From Topomyia yanbarensis (lineage: Eukaryota; Arthropoda; Insecta; Diptera; Culicidae), in NCBI RefSeq assembly GCF_030247195.1, contig NC_080672.1:191733810-191797809 (forward strand): a DNA stretch of 64,000 bases, in the 5' to 3' direction. Made by a program: the position numbers and the translations under genes. This document shows, one piece after another, positions 34,095 through 45,620 of the stretch (position 1 is the first letter of the stretch; each line of letters opens with the position of its first letter). The notes beneath the pieces were generated by a model, which saw only the letters and a list, made by a program, of their open reading frames with translations, made no database searches and was not told where the DNA came from.

Positions 34095-34866
34095 TTTGGA
34101 AGGTGTTGTATATATTCCCCCAGATTCCGCTGGTGATGTAGAAATTATTCAGAAGCACATAGACTCTGCACTTGACATTGCAATTTCCATTGAACCCAAC
34201 ACGGCATATCTACTATTTGGTGATTACAACCAACCTGGACTTCTTTGGAAGAGTACTCCCTCCAGGTATGCTTTCCCAGACCCTTCTGAATCAACCTTTT
34301 CGAGGGCGAGTACTATCTTACTGGACGGAATGTCTGTACTGAACATGCGACAAATGTCTACAGTGAATAATAGGCGAAATCGAATCCTGGACCTTCTGTT
34401 TATAAATGAAGAAGCTTCAATGAACTGTACCGTATCAGAGGCACTTGAGCCTTTAGTTGCTGTAGACGCACATCATCCTCCACTTCTGGTAACGCAGATT
34501 TGTCCGCAGCTGGTTCTTTATGATGAGATGGAAGATGTCAGGGAGTTCAACTTTTCGAAGACTGACTTCTCTAGGCTTCATAACTCACTACAAACAATCG
34601 ACTGGGAGACTTTCTTGAATTTCGCGATCGACGTAGATGCTGCCGTAGAAAAACTCTCACTGGTGTTAAAACAGCTTTTCAGTATACATGTGCCTGCACC
34701 TCGTCCCCGAACAAAACCACTATGGTCCAACAACCGGCTACGTAAACTGAAAAGATTGCGAGCTGCAGCGCTTCGACATTACCCTATTCGAAGAAACAAG
34801 ATCACAAAAAGGGAGTTTCCTATAGCCAGTAACAGCTACAAAACATATAATCGCTTTCACACGTAG
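34087..34866 (+). pseudogene. Element A endonuclease, C-terminal part, and linker to RT
   Basis: Continues from 31330: VVYIPPDSAGD, FGDYNQPGLLW (catalytic Asp/Asn motif) and DAHHPPLLV. Then the linker with PRPRTKPLWSNNRLRKLKR. Ends at a stop after NRFHT. Open for 260 codons, so this half decayed less than the RT part. Confidence 0.85.
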
Positions 34867-35003
34867 CACAAACCCAATCGAACCTAAAACGAAACCCAAA
34901 ACATTTTTGGTCCTTTGTAAATGGAAAAAGTAAATAAAATGGGCTTCCTTCCAGTATGTTCCTCGCAAGTGAAACGTCCAATATTCCCAGCGGTATCTGA
35001 AAC

Positions 35004-36960
35004 TTGTTCGCAAAATATTTCTCGAGTGTGTTTAAAAATGAATCGGCTAGCTCAACTCAGGTGGACTGTGGCCTTCAAGATGTCCCTCGCGATGTAATCA
35101 ATTTTGGAAACATTCAATTTACTGACGAAGACATTCTAGCTGCCATAAGCAAGTTAAAGTCCTCTACATCGGTGGGACCAGATGGGATTCCTTCCATTAT
35201 ACTGAAAAAATGCGCAAGCGCATTGTCTACACCTTTACGACTAATCTTTAAACAATCACTGTCGCATTCAGTGTTTCCCGTGTGTTGGAAAAAACAGTAA
35301 TGTTTCCCGTTTTTTTTTTAAAAAAAAAGGTGATAAGCAAAATGTTGCGAACTATCGTAGCATAACCTCACTCTGCGCTGGATCAAAGTTGTTTGAGGTC
35401 CTAGTAAGAAATATGCTCTTTCGTGAGACCAAAGCATACATATCGAAGGACCAACATGGCTTTTTTGCAGGCAGGTCAACAACCACCAATTTAGCCCAAT
35501 TTATATCGTACTGTATTAAAAACATCGAAGATGGATCACAAGTAGACACTATATACACTGATCTTAAAGCTGCCTTTGATCGTGTAGACCACTCTCTTCT
35601 TCTGGCAAAGATCGAGCGGCTGGGTGCTCCATCAAATTTTACAGGATGGCTTAAATCATATCTCGTAGATCGTTCTCTGTCTGTGAAATTAGGAAGTAAC
35701 GTCACAGACTAACAGACATAAAACTATGAGGGAATTCCCTCAAAAAACATCGATCCGACAATTTTCCCAGAACACTAGCTCCACCTTTTATTCACGGTCC
35801 CAAACACTCATTTACTGGTAGGTTACCCCTCAGGTTTGGGAGCAATTTTTCACTAGTGGTCTATCCCCCGCATGCTTGGTCATATGACAGTGGCGCCATA
35901 ATTTCAAATGTGGCCACAGTCCCAACTACAAATATATTTAAAATGACCGTTAAAGCGGACGAAGCTTTGTTTTTAAGTGTTATGTCTGTTAGTCTGTGGT
36001 AACGTGTCATATAGCTTCATCAACTTGTCGGGTGTACCTCAAAGGAGCAATCTCGGACCGTTGCTTTTTTCTTTATTCTTCAACGACGTTTGCTATGTTA
36101 TACCCCCAGGGTGCAAATTCATATATGCTGATGATCTCAAACTCTTTCTCATTGTGCAGTCAATAGAGGACTGCTTCGAAGTTCAGCGACATCTAGATGC
36201 TTTCTGTAACTGGTCTAATCGCAACTTGTTGGCTCTCAGTGTGTCCAAATGCTCTATAATATCTTTCACGCGCACAAAAAATCAAATTCTCTGGAGCTAA
36301 AACATCGCCGGCCAATTGCTAGAGAGAGTCTCAGTTATCATAGACCTTGGTGTACTCCTGGACTCGCAACTGACATTCAGAAAGCATTACTCTCACATTA
36401 TAGCACATTCCACTGAAACCTTGGCTTCATAATAACAATAGCCAACGAGTTTACTGATCCATATTGTCTGCGGGCATTGTATTTTCACTTGTTCGGTCTG
36501 TCTTGGAAGCTTCCGCAGCCATTTCGTGTCCTTATACGAGCATTTGGACTAACAGAATTGAAGCAGTACAAGCATGATTCCTCCGCTTTGCTCTTAGAAC
36601 TCTGCCGTGGCGTAACCCAACAGAGCTAGCACCATACATTGATCACTGTCGTCTGCTCGATATGGAAACTCTGGCAAAAGGCGAAATACATTCAGAGCGG
36701 TATTTGTTGGGAAAATATTGGCTGGCCAAATGGATGCCCCAGATATTCTCTCACAAATCAACATCAACGCACCCTCCAGAAACCTCAGATCACGTAGCTT
36801 TTTAAAACTCGACTTTCAGCGTACCGAGTACGGTCAGAACGAGCCCATAAGGGCGATGTGTAATGTTTTCAATAGTGTGTATGTCTATTGACTATTTCGA
36901 TTTTTATGTTTCTAGTGATGTTTTCAAGCATAGACTTAGGAGATTGACATAGCTTATAAG
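35004..36960 (+). pseudogene. Element A reverse transcriptase
   Basis: Segments in several frames: SVGPDGIPSIILKKCAS (35004-35300), a T/A homopolymer patch at 35309-35328 with a frame change, DQHGFFAGRSTTTN and YTDLKAAFDRVDH (35389-35702), then after the miniature insert SGVPQRSNLGPLLFSLF and YADDLKLFL (36000-36300), and a decayed C-terminal part to about 36960. RT copies the element RNA at the nicked target. Confidence 0.82.
35703..35998. mobile_element. 296 bp miniature element with CACAG ends and 7 bp target duplication
   Basis: Ends CACAGACTAACAGACATAA and its inverse. GTAACGT flanks it (35696-35702, 35999-36005). Taking out the insert and one flank restores the reading of element A's RT, which confirms the boundaries. 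No coding frame. Confidence 0.88.
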
Positions 36961-37570
36961 ATTATATGAAAATATTTCTGTAATGTTATTGCAATGCTGT
37001 ATACCTTGTATGTAACTTTGTTAATTTGTATTGTCAGATCATTGTAATTGTGGAAAAACGTGCGAAAAGATTATGGGTTTTTACGCGCATTCGAAGTCTG
37101 CTTCTGAAGTGAACCTCGAAATGGGCTTTCCCATACAATAACATTAAATTTCATGTAGATATGGGTCAGATGAAAAATGAAAATAAATAAAAAAATAAAT
37201 AATATTCATACGGATACTGAAAGCTCTTTCCACACACTATCGAAAAATATAATCATTCGAGGTATAGATTGAAAAACACCTTAAATAACACAAAATGTTT
37301 AAAATTTTGAAAATTTACAAAGTATGCTCAAAAACACAATATCACCCACAGCTTCCACTAAACAAAATGTTTTGCAACAAAAACACATTGGATAACGCGT
37401 TTCACATTACTTGAGGCTCAAAAGGAGAAACAGCGCTTTATGTATACTACAAACGGAGAAAAGGGAATTCCGCCAACTTACCCCAACCGCCAACTAGCCC
37501 CAGCCTTACCTATATCCAAAATCATATAATCGTGAGATAAAAACACGCTTCTGCTGATTTTTTTGTGTTT

Positions 37571-38110
37571 TACATTTCTTATAAAAGAAATGTATAGAAT
37601 TCGCTCAAACTTTCAAGATTTTTTCCGAGGCCCGGAGGGCCGAGTCTTATATACCAATCGACTCAGCTCGACGATTTGGGACAATGTCTGTGTGTGTGTA
37701 TCTGTGTGTGTGTATGTAACGGACAAATTCTCATTCGTGTTTCTCAGCAATGGCTGAGCCGATCTTATCCAAACCAATTTTAAATGAAAGAACTAAAAAA
37801 CAGTATGAACGCTATTGATTTGTTTTTGATTCTGATGTTTAGTTTCCAAGATATGAATGTTTGAATGCGTAAAAATGGCGTTTTTTGCAGTTTTTTTTAG
37901 ATTATCTGCCGAAATTGACAATATAGATTAACAATTTATATGTTTTTAGATAGCTTTAACGAACACCTTTCGAACAAGCTATAGATTGTTGAAATCGGAC
38001 TATTATCAAAAGAGATATTTAACATTAAATGCGGACGAAAGATTTTTATCATTTTTCATTGCCAGAAATATGATCAAAAACATGTAATCTATTATTAACG
38101 CCAAAACGGC
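37571..38110 (+). repeat. Interspersed repeat with CCCGGAGGGCCGAGTC core
   Basis: Starts with a small palindrome (ACATTTCTTATAAAAGAAAT), then CCCGGAGGGCCGAGTC, CAATCGACTCAGCTCGACGA, a TG microsatellite (37686-37716) and the words TCTCAGCAATGGCTGA. Related copies lie at 39125 and 39537 and a decayed one at 10945. I recall this as very common in Aedes DNA. Its class is unclear. Confidence 0.6.
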
Positions 38111-38649
38111 TTATTTTAGGTCAATAATATCTTCGGAGAATTTAATGGAGGTACTATGCCCTTTCTTTTGGTATTATGCTTTTGCTGAATAATCCCCCTA
38201 TGAGTGAGATATTTTCACAAATTTTCTTGGAAGTGATTATATCGAAATGATGTCTTCAGCAAATTTGTAGCTCTTACCTTTGCGAATAACTTTACTAAAG
38301 ACTTAAAATATCTATTTTGAATACTTTAAAAGTTATGGCTTGTTGTTTGTTAATTACTCTTTGTCGCCTATTTATTGTTCAATATAGTAATAATCCATTG
38401 AAATAAGCTAAACATTATTTCGATAAAACGAATTTTGTATTTCATTTTACTATCTACAACCGCTAGAAATAATCACCGAACACTTCCAAGTTGTCTGGAA
38501 AGAACTTGATAACTTATTAGTACAAAAATGTTCATTTGTGCGAACCTTCTGACTGCAATTTTTCTAACTTATAACCATCGGATCGATCTGAAACAAACCA
38601 TCGGATCGATCTGAAACATAAAATGAAAAGCGAAATAAATAACTCCAAG
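38111..38649. other. No gene recognised
   Basis: AT-rich. The phrase ACCATCGGATCGATCTGAAA is duplicated in tandem at 38574-38618. The frame 38532-38897 (minus) is not recognised. Confidence 0.35.
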
Positions 38650-39124
38650 CAACGGCGTAGCCAAGAGAAGGTTTTGGGGTTTAATGCCATACAAACCCCC
38701 CCCCCCACACCACACCCAAAAAAAATATTGGATTGAAGTTGAAAATTTATTGATGCAGACTGATTTAATTCAATATTACAATAACAATTATCTGATCCGT
38801 AGATTGATAACCTATTGTTGTAAACATCATGAGGTCTTTTGATAAATTGTCGGAATGGGATCCTGATATGTAACTGATCTATTGGTCTTGATTTCACAGT
38901 TGTCTAATCAATATCAAATTGCTGCCTGAAAACATTACAATAGAAAATTCCAGAGTTCTGTAATCAATCATAATCCTCAGATTTATTTTCAAATTGAGCT
39001 CGTTTTTGTAAAAATGTACTGTAATAAGGGTCTTTATTTAATAGGAAGCGAAGTTAAAATTGATTTAATGTCTATGAAACATAGAACTGCTCACCAAAAA
39101 AATGCATAACTTTCAACATTTGCT

Positions 39125-39470
39125 AAAAATGTTTTTGCCTTTCTCATTCACTTTAAAATTCGTCAATCTAATCCCGACCCGGAGAGCCGTATGTCATATG
39201 CCAATCGACTGAGTTCGTCGAGATCGGAAAATGTCTGTGTGTGTATGTGGAAAAAAATGTGACCTCTGTTTCTTAGAGATGGCTGAACCGATTTGCACAA
39301 AGTTAGTCTCAAATGAAAGATACAACCTTCCCATCGGCTGCTTTTGAATTTTTTATTGATTCGACTTCCGGTTCCGGTGTTACGAGTTGAAGAGTGCAAT
39401 CACACAGCAAATTCCCATATAAACTAAAATGAAAAATTTTCAAAATCAAATTTGTATTTTTGATGCCAAA
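39125..39470 (+). repeat. CCCGGAGGGCCGAGTC-type repeat, second copy
   Basis: Shows CCCGACCCGGAGAGCCGTAT, CAATCGACTGAGTTCGTCGA, GTCTGTGTGTG and GAGATGGCTGAACCGA in the same order as the copy at 37571. A third start of the same type lies at 39537-39605. Confidence 0.6.
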
Positions 39471-40184
39471 TGACTTTAAAATGCATGAAACATTGAGATG
39501 TTTGACAAAAATTGGCTTCTTTGGACTTCGGTACATTTTTGCCTTTCTCATACAGAGAGGTAATGCAATCCTCCAAAAATCGTCAATCATACCGGCCCGG
39601 AGGGAGTATGCAGCGAGGGGTTGCTACTTTAAAATTAAAACTAGTTTAAAATTTCTTAACAAGTTGAAAATTTTTGGCAGGACCTGGACCTCCCGGATCC
39701 TTCTCCATGATCCGCCGCTGGTTTCAAGCGATGTTTCAGTATCACATAGTATCTCAAGATCGCGGCTGTCGATCCATTGTATGTATGTGCAAATCGTACT
39801 GAACATGTAATATTCATTTCCACCATTGTATTGAACATAACCAACCATGGAATCGTAGTCTGGACAAATGAGACAAGCACAATTGCACCACTAGGTGGAT
39901 TAAAACAGGTTTTTGACGTAGGACTACGTCTTTGTTTTCGATATAGGGGTGCACTCTGCAAATTCTACAAAAATGGTATGTAACGAAAAGTGGTCCAATT
40001 TTAAACGCATATAATTCAGCCATCTCACGATAAATTTTCAAATTTTTGCACAAATCGCCCCGCAATACTTCTAAGAATAGATTCCAATAGATAAACCCAA
40101 AGATTTTTGGTATCATAGCATTAAAAAATTAAATAATATACAACCTTGTCAAAATATCGCGCATTAACACACAGAAGATAGCGC

Positions 40185-40290
40185 TTCCCAAGCCCTGTAC
40201 GACGAATTGGTGTACCTAGCACGCAACGCTTCTATGAATGACGTCATCATCGACTATTTAAAGAACGGACTTGGCCAGACACGCTCAGTT
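40185..40290 (+). promoter_or_regulatory. TATA/initiator module, left arm
   Basis: GACGTCATCATCGACTATTT includes a CRE-like TGACGTCA and leads into TATTTAAAG (40255). An initiator-like TCAGTT follows with its A at 40287, 32 nt from the first T of the TATA word. The arrangement fits an insect core promoter. Expression is not proven. Confidence 0.5.
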
Positions 40291-41530
40291 CCCTGTTGAA
40301 CGGCTGGCGAAGCAGATCACTGTGCTGTGTTTTTATAGCCAGTGTAGCTGAGCTAGAAGTCCGTTACACTGGCTGTGGAGGGACGCTACCCTGTGTCGTC
40401 CAACAGGCGACCGCTCCAACTGCTTCCTAAATGCCGCTGTAATGTTGCCAGTAAATTTTTGGTTTAACTAGCACATGTATTTGCTATTTTCGCTTGAAAT
40501 TAAGTAATGTAGTGGTAGTAATAAGCTTCCCATTTTGGTTTAAACGCAAGGACAGTTTTTAAAACAGGATTTGATTAATTAGTATAGCTCATCTAAGCAA
40601 TTTTATCAATTCTGTAATTTAAAAGGAATTTTACGGAACTTGGTGAATTTGGCCCCACTTGCAACTGGTATAATCAACCTGCACAAAGTGTTGCATAACG
40701 CAGGGCTGTTTTTTGGAACAAAATCATTCAGCCCTTCGCTATGCAAAATCACGATATTATGACAGATGGGCTAAGCGCGGCCGTTCTTTTCAATCGGGAA
40801 AGGCCGCGTGGAATTTTGGTGAAACACGCTAATAGTGTCGTGGTGGTACTAGTTGTCTCTTTCACTCTACCCATCATCATCAGCGTTAACTCATTTTGCA
40901 TTGTACGTTTGGGTTCAATGTTTGGTTCGAATGTGTTGGTAGGTAGGGGAACTGACGGTAAAAAGAAAAGCAAAGTCATTATTTTCTAACTAATAAGTGA
41001 CTGAGATATTACAATCACCTTATGTTTCTTGTTAGACATGTTTTGTACATATCGGGTAAAAATACTTCGTCATAAACACATTTTTCTAACATGATTCTTG
41101 ATTTCTAAACATGTCCAAAAATGAGACATGTTTATAGCGAGTGGGTAAAATGAACAGATTCTGGTGACCTGCAAAATGTCCTGTATGTATGCAATGCGCA
41201 GCGTTGGAAAGCATTTTCCGATCAATGCTAATATCCCAACAAATCATGAGCTTTGCATACACACAGGGCATTTTGCAGGCAAAAAAAATTGTCACGGAAG
41301 AATTGAATTTTCATGACGTAATATTAACCATTTTAAAATCCTGTGGCATCGAAACACATCTACAAACTTGGGGTTATCCATGGTTGTTTGGACTTTTAGG
41401 ATCTGTTTGAGAGCAACTAGAAAGCTTGTTCTATACATGAGATGTGATTATATTGTCAAAAATTTGATTTTTCTTCATGGGTCCGGGTGTTTTTTTCCAA
41501 CACACTAAGTACTAAGAAAATAAATTTACA

Positions 41531-41590
41531 TTACATTTACATTTTACATTAAGTAGTACATTTACATTTACATTTTACATTAAGTAGTAT
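41531..41590 (+). repeat. Tandem duplication of CATTTACATTTTACATTAAG
   Basis: Two units of about 30 bp in the left arm. The right arm has a single copy, so this is a duplication after the arms formed. Confidence 0.75.
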
Positions 41591-41642
41591 AGTCCTACGT
41601 CTACAGTTCGTGCAACCCCATAGGGCTGCCCCTTGTAGTTTT

Positions 41643-43328
41643 ATTTTAGGAATGCGTCGAGCTGAAACGAAAACGTAATATGATTAATAACTAGGATAAC
41701 ACTTTCCGAATGAAGAGAGAAATTTATGAAAAATGACGATTTCCATTCGATTCTAGCAGGTTCTGATCGATTTTGATGAGCATTTGATTTTTGTTGTATA
41801 GGTCAAATGTTTAAAAACAGTAATTTAAGGTCAAGATAGCATCATTTTGAAACCGCCAATTTCGGAGGTTTAGTATCTTCGATGAGTTTTACAAACGTTA
41901 AATAGCGCATCATTTGATAAAATAATTTTGACGGTATATCGTCCAAGAAGTATTTATGGTGAATTTTCTCAGGTTAATATTCATGACTACAATAAAGTCT
42001 CAACATATTCGCTAACGAGCTCTGATACTATTTTCTGAAAAAATAATTCTGCATAATGTTAAAACTTCAAAAATTACGGTTTCGGAATTATGCCGTTTGG
42101 ACAGTATGATCGATTTTCACTAAACCGAATTTCTGGCTACGCCGCTGATTTCAAGTAAGTAGAAACAAAGTCGTTCTACACTCGTTCAAAAGAAACTTCT
42201 TCGAATGCTGAATATCTATTATAACACATTGAAACCCCGACTTTATCAGCCAAATATGAACATATGTTTGATGGGCTCTAGCAGACAAACAAGACTGAAC
42301 TCGAGTAAATCCTTTCTTGAGCATGTTTTCCTTATCACGAAGATGGAAATATGCAAAAATGAAAAATTCATCATAATCAGAAATAGTTATCAGACTACAT
42401 CAAGGGACGGGAAGAATATTTTAACAGCTTCAGTTTATTATAAAGAAAAAAATTGCCCGATTTAGTCAATGTCCCCATTTTGTCAGCCTAAAATACGCCA
42501 TGAGACTTATAAAAATGGGTCTTTATTGTATGTATTATTCACTGTGTTTCACATTAATAGGTACATTTCTTTTTTGGAGATTTTTTTATTGCATCGAACT
42601 ACAACAATTTTTAGGTAGTTCTCAAGGGGTGATTTCATAGACTTCTTCCAAAATTTGGCGAACCTATTCCAATTCGTATACCAATGAATTGGTATACTTA
42701 AGGGTTTATACGTTGCAGATAGAGAAAATACTGAAATTTTCAGCTTTTTTCCTACACAATATTACGAAAGCTTATTAAACATTTTTTCCTAATAAGTTTG
42801 CGAAAATTATAAACTATTTGAAAAAATTCGATTTTTTTGGCTCAGTACAATATATAACCCCTTTAGGAAAATTCAGTTTTCCCACCACAATATAGATATT
42901 TTATTAACAGAGCATTAACAATAATTCGTTGGTATGTCTATTTTTTGGGCCATTTTTTCGCTCTCCCATTGATTTGGTTTGAGATTTCTAGCACTGATGT
43001 TGTCCTATGCTGATTTGAGCGATTCTCTGAGTCCTGCCACTATCCCATGTAGTATGTGTTATCAAAAACATCGCGAAGCATCAAGTTCTAAATGTTCTCA
43101 AACGATATAATATCCGAAGAGTGATAAGAGTTATAAGAAATGTCTCATCACACTGTTAGGTGGATTAAACACGTTTTTGTACTATGGGGAACCCCTGTGC
43201 AATGTATCTTTAAACTACAATAAATACACATTATTTTCTTCTAATAACGTTTTATGCTAAAGCGTACTTCCAATTGAAAGCGTCAAATTGGCTTTGCTTA
43301 TTGTAAGATACATAAAGCAAATGTTATA
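41643..43328. other. Foldback spacer, no gene recognised
   Basis: AT-rich spacer with several possible small insertions. TGGCTACGCCGCTG at 42134-42147 is the end of a common inverted-repeat family, and TAGGTGGATTAAACACGTTTT near 43160 echoes the flank at 39895. Frame 42205-42465 is not recognised. Confidence 0.4.
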
Positions 43329-44669
43329 AAAAACTACAAGGGGCAGCCCTATGGGGTTGCACGAACTGTAGACGTAGGACTATACTACTTAATGTAAAAT
43401 ATTTATTTTCTTAGTACTTAGTGTGTGGGAAAAAACACCCGGACCGGTGAAGAAAAATCAAATTTTAGACAATATAATCACATCTCATGTATAGAACAAG
43501 CTTTCTAGTTGCTCTCAAACAGATCCTAAAAGTTCAAACACCCATGGATAACCCCAAGTTTGTAGATGTGTTTCGATGCCACAGGATTGTAAAATGGTTA
43601 ATATTACGTCATTAAAATTCAATTCTTCCGAGACAATTTTTTTTCTGCAAAATGCCCTGTATGCAAAGCTCACGATTTGTTGGGATATTAGCATTGATCG
43701 GAAAATGCTTTCCAACGCTGCGCAATGCATACATACAGGACATTTTGCAGGTCACCGGAAGCTGTTCATTTTACCACCGCCACATGTTCATTTTACCCAC
43801 TCGCTATAAACATGTCTCATTTTTGGAAATGTTTAGAAATCAAAAATCATGTTTGAAAAAATGTGTTTATGACGAAGTATTTTTACCAGATATGTACAAA
43901 AAATGTCTAACAAGAAACATACAAGGTGATCGTAATATCTCATTCACTTATTAGTTAGAAAATAATGACTTTGCTTAACGTGTTCATTTTACCGCCAGTA
44001 GGTAGGTAGGGTACCAACACATTCGCCACAAACATTGAACCCAAGCGCACAATGCAAAATGAGTCAAGGCTGATGATGATGGGTAGAGCGAAAGAGACAA
44101 CTAGTACCACCACGACACTATTAGCGCATTTCACCAAAATTCCCCGCGGCCTTTCCCGATTGAAAGGAACGGTCGCGCTTAGCCCATCTGTCATAATACC
44201 GTGATTTTGCATAGCGAAGGGCTGAATGATAACACATTTTTTTCCAAAAACAGCCCAGCGTTATGCAATACTTTGTGCAGGTTGATTATACCAGTTGCAA
44301 GTGGGGTCAAATTCACCAAGTTCCGTAAAATTCCTTTTAAATTACAGAATTGATAAAATTGCTTAGATGAGCTAAACTAATTAATCAAATCCTGTTTTAA
44401 AAACTGTCCTTGCGTTTAAACCAAAATGGGAAGCTTATTACTACCACTACATTACATAATTTCAAGCGCAAATAGCAAATACATGTGCTAGTTAAACCAA
44501 AAATTTACTGGCAACATTACAGCGGCATTTAGGAAGCAGTTGGAGCGGTCGCCTGTTGGACGACACAGGGTAGCGTCCCTCCACAGCTAGTGTAACGGAC
44601 TTCTAACTCAGCTACACTGGCTGTAAAAAACACAGCACAGTGATCTGCTTCGCCAGCCGTTCAACAGGG

Positions 44670-44775
44670 AACTGAGCGTGTCTGGCCAAGTCCGTTCTTT
44701 AAATAGTCGATGATGACGTCATTCATAGAAGCGTAGTGCGCTAGGTACACCAATCTGTCGTACAGAGCTTGGGAA
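44670..44775 (-). promoter_or_regulatory. TATA/initiator module, right arm
   Basis: Mirror copy of the left-arm module. TATTTAAAG starts at 44705 on the minus strand and the initiator A is at 44673, again 32 nt apart. In the foldback the two modules point towards each other. Confidence 0.5.
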
Positions 44776-45339
44776 GCGCTATCTTCTGTGTGTTAATGAG
44801 CGATATTTTGACAAGGTTGTATATTATTTAATTTTTTAATGCTATGATATCAAAAATCTTTGGGTTTATCTATTGGAATCTATTCTTAGAAGTATTTCGG
44901 GGCGATTTGTGCAAAAAATTTGAAAATTTATCGTGAGATGGCTGAATTATATGCGTTTAAAATTGGACCACTTTTCGTTACATACCATTTTTGTAGAATT
45001 TGCAGAGTGCACCCCCATATCGAAAACAAAGACGTAGTCCTACGTCAAAATATTTAAAAATTCCATGCATCAATAGTTTACGAGGGTTATGTGAGACTGA
45101 AAAATTGTCAATTTTATTAACTTCAAAAAATCAAATTGCAAAAAACGTGAGAATTGTATTGCGTCAAAGACCACGAGAAATTTTTTTCGAGGAAGTTGAA
45201 TATGATTAATGTAAATTTTTAAGCCTGCTTAAAAAGGGATGATAATAAGATGAAACAACGTGAATTCCAATAACAAAATAAAATAACTGTTTTACAATCG
45301 AAGCTTTACCAGAAATCTAACTGATAATGAAGGCTTAAC

Positions 45340-45613
45340 CACAGATAACAGACGTTTAGGCTCGATTTGAATCGTGTGTAAATACCCGCTACTGAAATTC
45401 CGAATAAATCAGACACCTGGAACACGTTTGGCAAACGTTTGTAGATGGCGCAGTGATTTATACAATGCAGTCAGAGTGTAGCTGTCAAATACGTGTAGCA
45501 AACAGTTGCGCAGATGGCAATAGTGAAACAAGGATTTCCAACGTTTATCAATTTGAAAGTTTACACAGGTTTTTGAAGAAATTTTGTTCTAGCCTAAACG
45601 TCTGTTTTCTGTG
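45340..45613. mobile_element. 274 bp CACAG-ended miniature element, copy 1
   Basis: Ends CACAGATAACAGACGTTTAG and CTAAACGTCTGTTTTCTGTG. Flanks GCTTAAC (45333-45339) and GCTTATC (45614-45620) form a 7 bp duplication with one mismatch. No coding frame. Confidence 0.88.
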
Positions 45614-45620
45614 GCTTATC

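Larger units (their letters stand above)
29555..37205 (+). mobile_element. CR1-like non-LTR retrotransposon A (interrupted)
   Basis: Plus-strand order: gag-like ORF1 with zinc knuckles, a repeat-rich linker, endonuclease, RT, short 3' region and an AAAT-rich tail near 37185-37205. It is cut by element B in the endonuclease and by a 296 bp miniature element in the RT. Without inserts it is about 4.6 kb. RT motifs YTDLKAAFDRVDH and YADDLKLFL with no RNase H point to the CR1/L2/jockey side of the tree. Clade assignment is tentative. Many frame breaks show it is older than the I-type element. Confidence 0.8.
26945..37501. mobile_element. Inverted-repeat element with subterminal GGGGTAAGTTGGCGG motifs, heavily invaded
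   Basis: The ends carry GGGGCTAGTTGGCGG (26945-26959) and its inverse (37487-37501). A related 15-mer, GGGGTAAGTTGGCGG, lies just inside on both sides. The interior holds a large palindrome and then non-LTR elements A and B. If A, B and the 296 bp insert are removed, about 2.9 kb remains with no transposase, so it would be non-autonomous. No clear target duplication was found, so pairing of these two ends is an inference. Confidence 0.55.
39911..45050. mobile_element. Giant foldback element, arms about 1.73 kb
   Basis: 39911-41642 is the reverse complement of 43329-45050 over its whole length with only a few percent difference and small indels. The outer edges carry GACGTAGGACTACGTC, and a related word lies near the inner edges. 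Each arm contains a promoter-like module, a strong RNA-type hairpin region and two short frames (about 82 and 73 codons) kept in both arms. No transposase or RT is visible. The spacer is unrelated to the arms. Confidence 0.85.

Noticed and set aside
38650..42147. A single element with CGGCGTAGCCA ends spanning 3.5 kb
   Set aside because: The right end lies in the spacer of the foldback and the left end outside it. No target duplication pairs them, so they are probably ends of different insertions.
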